Positions 14,881 through 17,281 of a stretch of DNA of 17,281 nt are shown here, piece by piece. Below the pieces are notes generated by a model, which saw only the letters and a list, made by a program, of their open reading frames with translations, made no database searches and was not told the DNA's origin. Both the position numbers and the translations under genes were made by a program. This DNA comes from JBCDIQ01 sp039024295. GTDB lineage: Bacteria > Bacteroidota > Bacteroidia > J057. The stretch is taken from contig JBCDIQ010000079.1 of the NCBI GenBank assembly GCA_039024295.1, positions 1 to 17,281 of the forward strand, read 5' to 3'. The number at the start of each line of letters is the position of its first letter. Within the stretch, counting starts at the first letter, position 1.

Positions 14881-16152
14881 ATGTACATATCCAAAGTTGA
14901 AATAGAAAACTTTCGTTCCATCTCGAAGCTGGCCATTGAGTTTCCTAAAGATAATCTCGCTGGGTGGCATGTGGTGATTGGGGATAATGGTTCTGGGAAG
15001 ACCTCTTTTGTGAGAGCGGTGGCGATGGCGTTGATAGGTAGATCAGAAATACAAGCGTTAAGAATTCCTCTAAAAAGCTATATCGCAAAAAATTCTAATT
15101 CTGGAAGCTCAGGTCTTGAGCTTTATAAGAGTCAAGAATACGACTTATTGAATAATGGAGTTGATACTGGACCAATCGTGGTATCAACTATTTTGATGGA
15201 AAAATTTGAAGAGGATGGGCATATTTTCATAAGCAATAGTCATGGGCATTTTAGGGAATCTAAAGATTTTCGTTATTCCGAAGGAATGGGCGGGTTCTCA
15301 GCATCTTTTGGTCCTTACAGGAGGTTTTCAGGTGGAAATGTAGAAAGAGAAAAAGCATTTCTTAACTATCCGAGACTAGCATCTCATCTCTCTGCTTTCG
15401 GAGAAGATGTTGCACTAACAGAGGCGCTTGAATGGCTCCAACAACTTCAGTATAAAAATCTTGAAAAGGACGAAAAAGCCTCAAAAGTCCTTGACGGAAT
15501 CAAGAAGTTCATTAATGAAGGTGATTTACTTCCTCACGGGGCAAAAATTCACAAAATCGGCTCAGAAGGGGTTTTCTTCATTGATGGAAATGGCTTAGAA
15601 ATTCCTGTGACAGAGCTAAGTGATGGCTACCGATCGGTCCTGAGCATGACCTTTGAACTGATTCGTCAGATGGTGTATGTGTACGATGAACAAAAGGTAT
15701 TTGCCAAAATCTGGGAAGGGAAGTTTATCATTGATTTACCGGGGGTAGTGTTAATTGATGAGGTAGATGCGCACCTTCATCCAACCTGGCAGGTACGGAT
15801 TGGCGAGTGGTTTACGAAGTATTTTCCGAAGCTGCAGTTTATTGTAACTACCCACAGCCCCTTGGTTTGTAGGGCAGCAGAAAAGGGCACCATTTGGAGG
15901 CTGCCTTCACCTGGATCAGACGAGGAAGCAAAAGAAATAACGGGAATAGAAAAGAAAAGATTGGTCTATGGCAATGTCCTGGATGCCTTTGGGACAGAGG
16001 TATTTGGAGAGAACGTGACGCGGTCAAGGGAAGGACACGAATTATTATCGGAGATGGCTATGTTAAATGTAAAATCGGTTAGAGGAGCGATCTCTGAGGA
16101 AGAAAAAAGTCGACTAAACGAACTAAGAGCAATCTTACCGACAGAATCTTAA
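14881..16152 (+). CDS. ptuA: PtuA-like ABC-type ATPase of a Septu-like defence system
   Basis: This 423-residue ATPase of the AAA_21/ABC-like (OLD/SMC-related) type has its motifs in order: N-terminal SKVEIENFRSI, Walker A GDNGSGKTS (34-42), a family block SFGPYRRFSGG (142-152), ABC signature LSDGYRS (246-252), Walker B with catalytic Glu VVLIDEVDAHLHP (289-301, E294) and the H-loop TTHSP (323-327). The stop overlaps the start of an HNH nuclease gene by one base (TAATG), so the two are probably translationally coupled. That pair is the Septu (PtuA-PtuB) layout, also found as the effector of retron Ec78. No reverse transcriptase or msr-msd region is present, so this is a stand-alone form. PtuA forms an oligomer that holds PtuB and senses nucleotide state. 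The gene is visibly more A+T-rich than upstream genes, which fits horizontal transfer. Confidence 0.85.
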   Translation: MYISKVEIENFRSISKLAIEFPKDNLAGWHVVIGDNGSGKTSFVRAVAMALIGRSEIQALRIPLKSYIAKNSNSGSSGLELYKSQEYDLLNNGVDTGPIVVSTILMEKFEEDGHIFISNSHGHFRESKDFRYSEGMGGFSASFGPYRRFSGGNVEREKAFLNYPRLASHLSAFGEDVALTEALEWLQQLQYKNLEKDEKASKVLDGIKKFINEGDLLPHGAKIHKIGSEGVFFIDGNGLEIPVTELSDGYRSVLSMTFELIRQMVYVYDEQKVFAKIWEGKFIIDLPGVVLIDEVDAHLHPTWQVRIGEWFTKYFPKLQFIVTTHSPLVCRAAEKGTIWRLPSPGSDEEAKEITGIEKKRLVYGNVLDAFGTEVFGENVTRSREGHELLSEMAMLNVKSVRGAISEEEKSRLNELRAILPTES

Positions 16153-16946
16153 TGATCAGGTTATATCCACCTCGGCTTTCAGGTAGAACGCTCGCTGCTC
16201 TTAAAAAGTACCAGCAAGAAATTGACCTGTTGCCTGACCATAAAGAACAGGTAGCCAAGGCCAAGGAAAGCTGGAAAACCAAGACCAGGGATAAACCTTT
16301 CGAGGAGGTTAAGGAAAAGCTAACTGAGATGTGTGCAGGTGCCAGACGATGTTGCTATTGTGAGGATTCCGTTGCCGATGAGATTGAGCATATTTACCCT
16401 AAAACCCGTTTTCCTGATAAGACTTTCGTTTGGGATAATTATCTGTATGCTTATGGATCATGCAACCGTCCGAAAAGCAATGATTTTGCCATTTTCGATG
16501 CTAAGGGTAACCCAATAAACCTGGCAAGCCTGGACCCTAACCTACCTCCTCCAATTGGTCTCCCTCTGCTCATAAATCCAAGAGAAGAAGACCCATTCGA
16601 TTACCTGATTCTTGACTTATCAGGGACCTTTTTCTTTGTTCCCATCATTTTCGATAAATCAGACATAATCCATAAAAGAGGAAACTATTCTATTACATTG
16701 CTAAAGCTCAATAGGGATGACATTGCAAAGGGAAGGAAAGAGGCATATGGGGACTACCGGGCTAGGTTGAGGGAATACATAATTCGAAGGGATGGTGGGG
16801 CCACAAAAAAAGAAAAGGACGAACTCATTGAAGGAATCAAAACCAAACAACACCCTGCCGTATGGGAGGAGATGAAGCGGCAGCACAAACAGATTGGTGA
16901 ATTAGAGGCTCTTTTTGATGCTGCGCCAGAGGCACTAGCTTGGTAA
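16152..16946 (+). CDS. ptuB: PtuB-like HNH endonuclease of a Septu-like defence system
   Basis: This 264-residue protein carries the HNH nuclease module of the TIGR02646/PtuB family: CCYC (67-70), IEHIYPKTRFP (78-88, catalytic H80), FVWDNYLYA (92-100, N96) and SCNRPKS (103-109, C104, N105). In the family the last part normally reads CxxCN. Here the first Cys is Tyr (Y101), so the structural zinc site may have only three cysteines. The N-terminal 60 residues are a helical region typical of the family (IRLYPPRL...). The C-terminal half (about 135-264) carries INPREEDPFDY, where family members often have a similar stretch, and ends in a charged helix. In Septu, PtuB cuts DNA (and in some systems tRNA) when PtuA releases it. 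The start overlaps the ptuA-like stop; I see no further partner gene in the operon. Confidence 0.85.
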   Translation: MIRLYPPRLSGRTLAALKKYQQEIDLLPDHKEQVAKAKESWKTKTRDKPFEEVKEKLTEMCAGARRCCYCEDSVADEIEHIYPKTRFPDKTFVWDNYLYAYGSCNRPKSNDFAIFDAKGNPINLASLDPNLPPPIGLPLLINPREEDPFDYLILDLSGTFFFVPIIFDKSDIIHKRGNYSITLLKLNRDDIAKGRKEAYGDYRARLREYIIRRDGGATKKEKDELIEGIKTKQHPAVWEEMKRQHKQIGELEALFDAAPEALAW

Positions 16947-17016
16947 GACATAGCAAAAACAGCCCCTTGTGGTATCGCATCAGTCAATAATCCGTACATT
17001 TAGCAAAGATTTTAAA

Positions 17017-17169
17017 ATGCGTGCAATAGAGTTTAAGGCAAAAATTAAAAACGGGGTGATCCGAAGTGTCACTCGATCAGACCTTAGCCTTCTAATTCCC
17101 TCAAAATGCCAATTATTTCGTAACTTACAATATGGAAAAAGTCGTCAAAATTATCGGCCTTCACGATGA
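17017..17169 (+). pseudogene. Remnant of a small antitoxin-like gene
   Basis: The first 15 or so residues (MRAIEFKAKIKNGVI) match the start of short antitoxin-like proteins common in Bacteroidota and cyanobacteria (MKAIEFKAKIKNGIIEIP... followed by VKVILL). After that the frame continues into sequence with no resemblance to that family and ends after 50 codons, running 39 bases into the next gene. A -7-like TACATTTAG lies at 16995-17003. I read it as a truncated gene whose rest has been deleted or replaced, but a genuine 50-residue protein cannot be excluded. The family comparison is from memory. Confidence 0.4.
17057..17079. repeat. 23-base imperfect palindrome at the break in the antitoxin-like frame
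   Basis: The arms TGAT-CG and CG-ATCA flank a core AGTG-T-CACT; ten base pairs can form with two single-base bulges on the left arm. It sits exactly where similarity to the antitoxin-like family stops and about 52 bases before the start of the next gene, so it could be an operator for the downstream gene or a recombination footprint. Confidence 0.45.
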
Positions 17170-17281
17170 GCAATCGGATTTAACCTACTGGTTGAGCAAA
17201 ACTCCGCAGGAACGACTTGCCGCCATAGAAATCCTTCGCCAGCAATATGTCCGACTCAAAGGTATTCAGCCCAGACTTCAG
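17131..17281 (+). CDS. Small protein of a nucleotidyltransferase toxin-antitoxin-like pair (partial)
   Basis: Fifty codons are visible before the window ends: MEKVVKIIGLHDEQSDLTYW, then SKTPQERLAAIEILRQQYV and KGIQPRLQ. I associate this pattern (a TYWLSKTPQER motif, then a helix ILRQQY and QPRLQR) with small hypothetical proteins of about 60-110 residues that lie directly before a DUF6036/AbiEii-type nucleotidyltransferase gene. Such pairs resemble toxin-antitoxin or abortive-infection modules, though their activity is mostly unproven. The partner would lie just beyond the right edge. Family assignment is from memory and cannot be confirmed here. The frame begins 185 bases after the ptuB-like stop and overlaps the antitoxin-like remnant in another frame. 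Confidence 0.6.

Overview
The window reads as chromosomal DNA of a free-living member of the Bacteroidota, most likely a Saprospira-like lineage. Four things point that way: an OstA-like (OstA_2) protein, a TolB-type propeller protein of the kind fused to amidohydrolases, very weak or absent Shine-Dalgarno sequences at nearly all starts, and several promoter candidates of the Bacteroidota type (TTTG, about 19-20 bases, TAnnTTTG). Base composition looks balanced by eye through most of the window. No rRNA, tRNA, CRISPR array, transposase or phage structural gene was seen.

Region 1 (1-5705): the N-terminal part of a secreted beta-propeller protein (left edge, minus strand); a secreted erythromycin-esterase-family hydrolase; a cytosolic SEFIR/TIR protein with an EAD11-like adaptor tail, which looks like a piece of an immune or conflict system; an OstA-like envelope protein; and, converging on it with a 1-base gap, a secreted protein resembling the CotH atypical kinases.

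Region 2 (5771-8830): a membrane protein that looks like a voltage-sensor domain with no pore, followed by a long helical cytosolic tail; a tiny tail-anchored protein that overlaps its end on the other strand; and a secreted protein made almost entirely of TPR repeats.

Region 3 (8857-14750): ordinary housekeeping and envelope genes. They include an exported cyclophilin and a cytosolic tandem FKBP whose stop codons abut, a small basic secreted protein with a rare strong ribosome binding site, an SGNH-hydrolase lipoprotein, a membrane-bound class III nucleotide cyclase, and a persulfide-dioxygenase-like protein with two rhodanese domains.

Region 4 (14881-17281): an accessory, defence-like end. 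A two-gene operon (ABC-type ATPase plus HNH nuclease, overlapping by one base) matches the PtuA/PtuB layout of the Septu anti-phage system without any retron component. It is followed by what looks like a broken antitoxin-like gene containing an imperfect palindrome, and then by the first 50 codons of a small protein of a type I associate with nucleotidyltransferase toxin-antitoxin-like pairs. The ATPase gene looks more A+T-rich than its neighbours, which fits horizontal acquisition.

The two best leads for undescribed biology are the orphan SEFIR-EAD11 protein and the pore-less voltage-sensor protein. The Septu-like operon is a recognisable defence system in a compact form.
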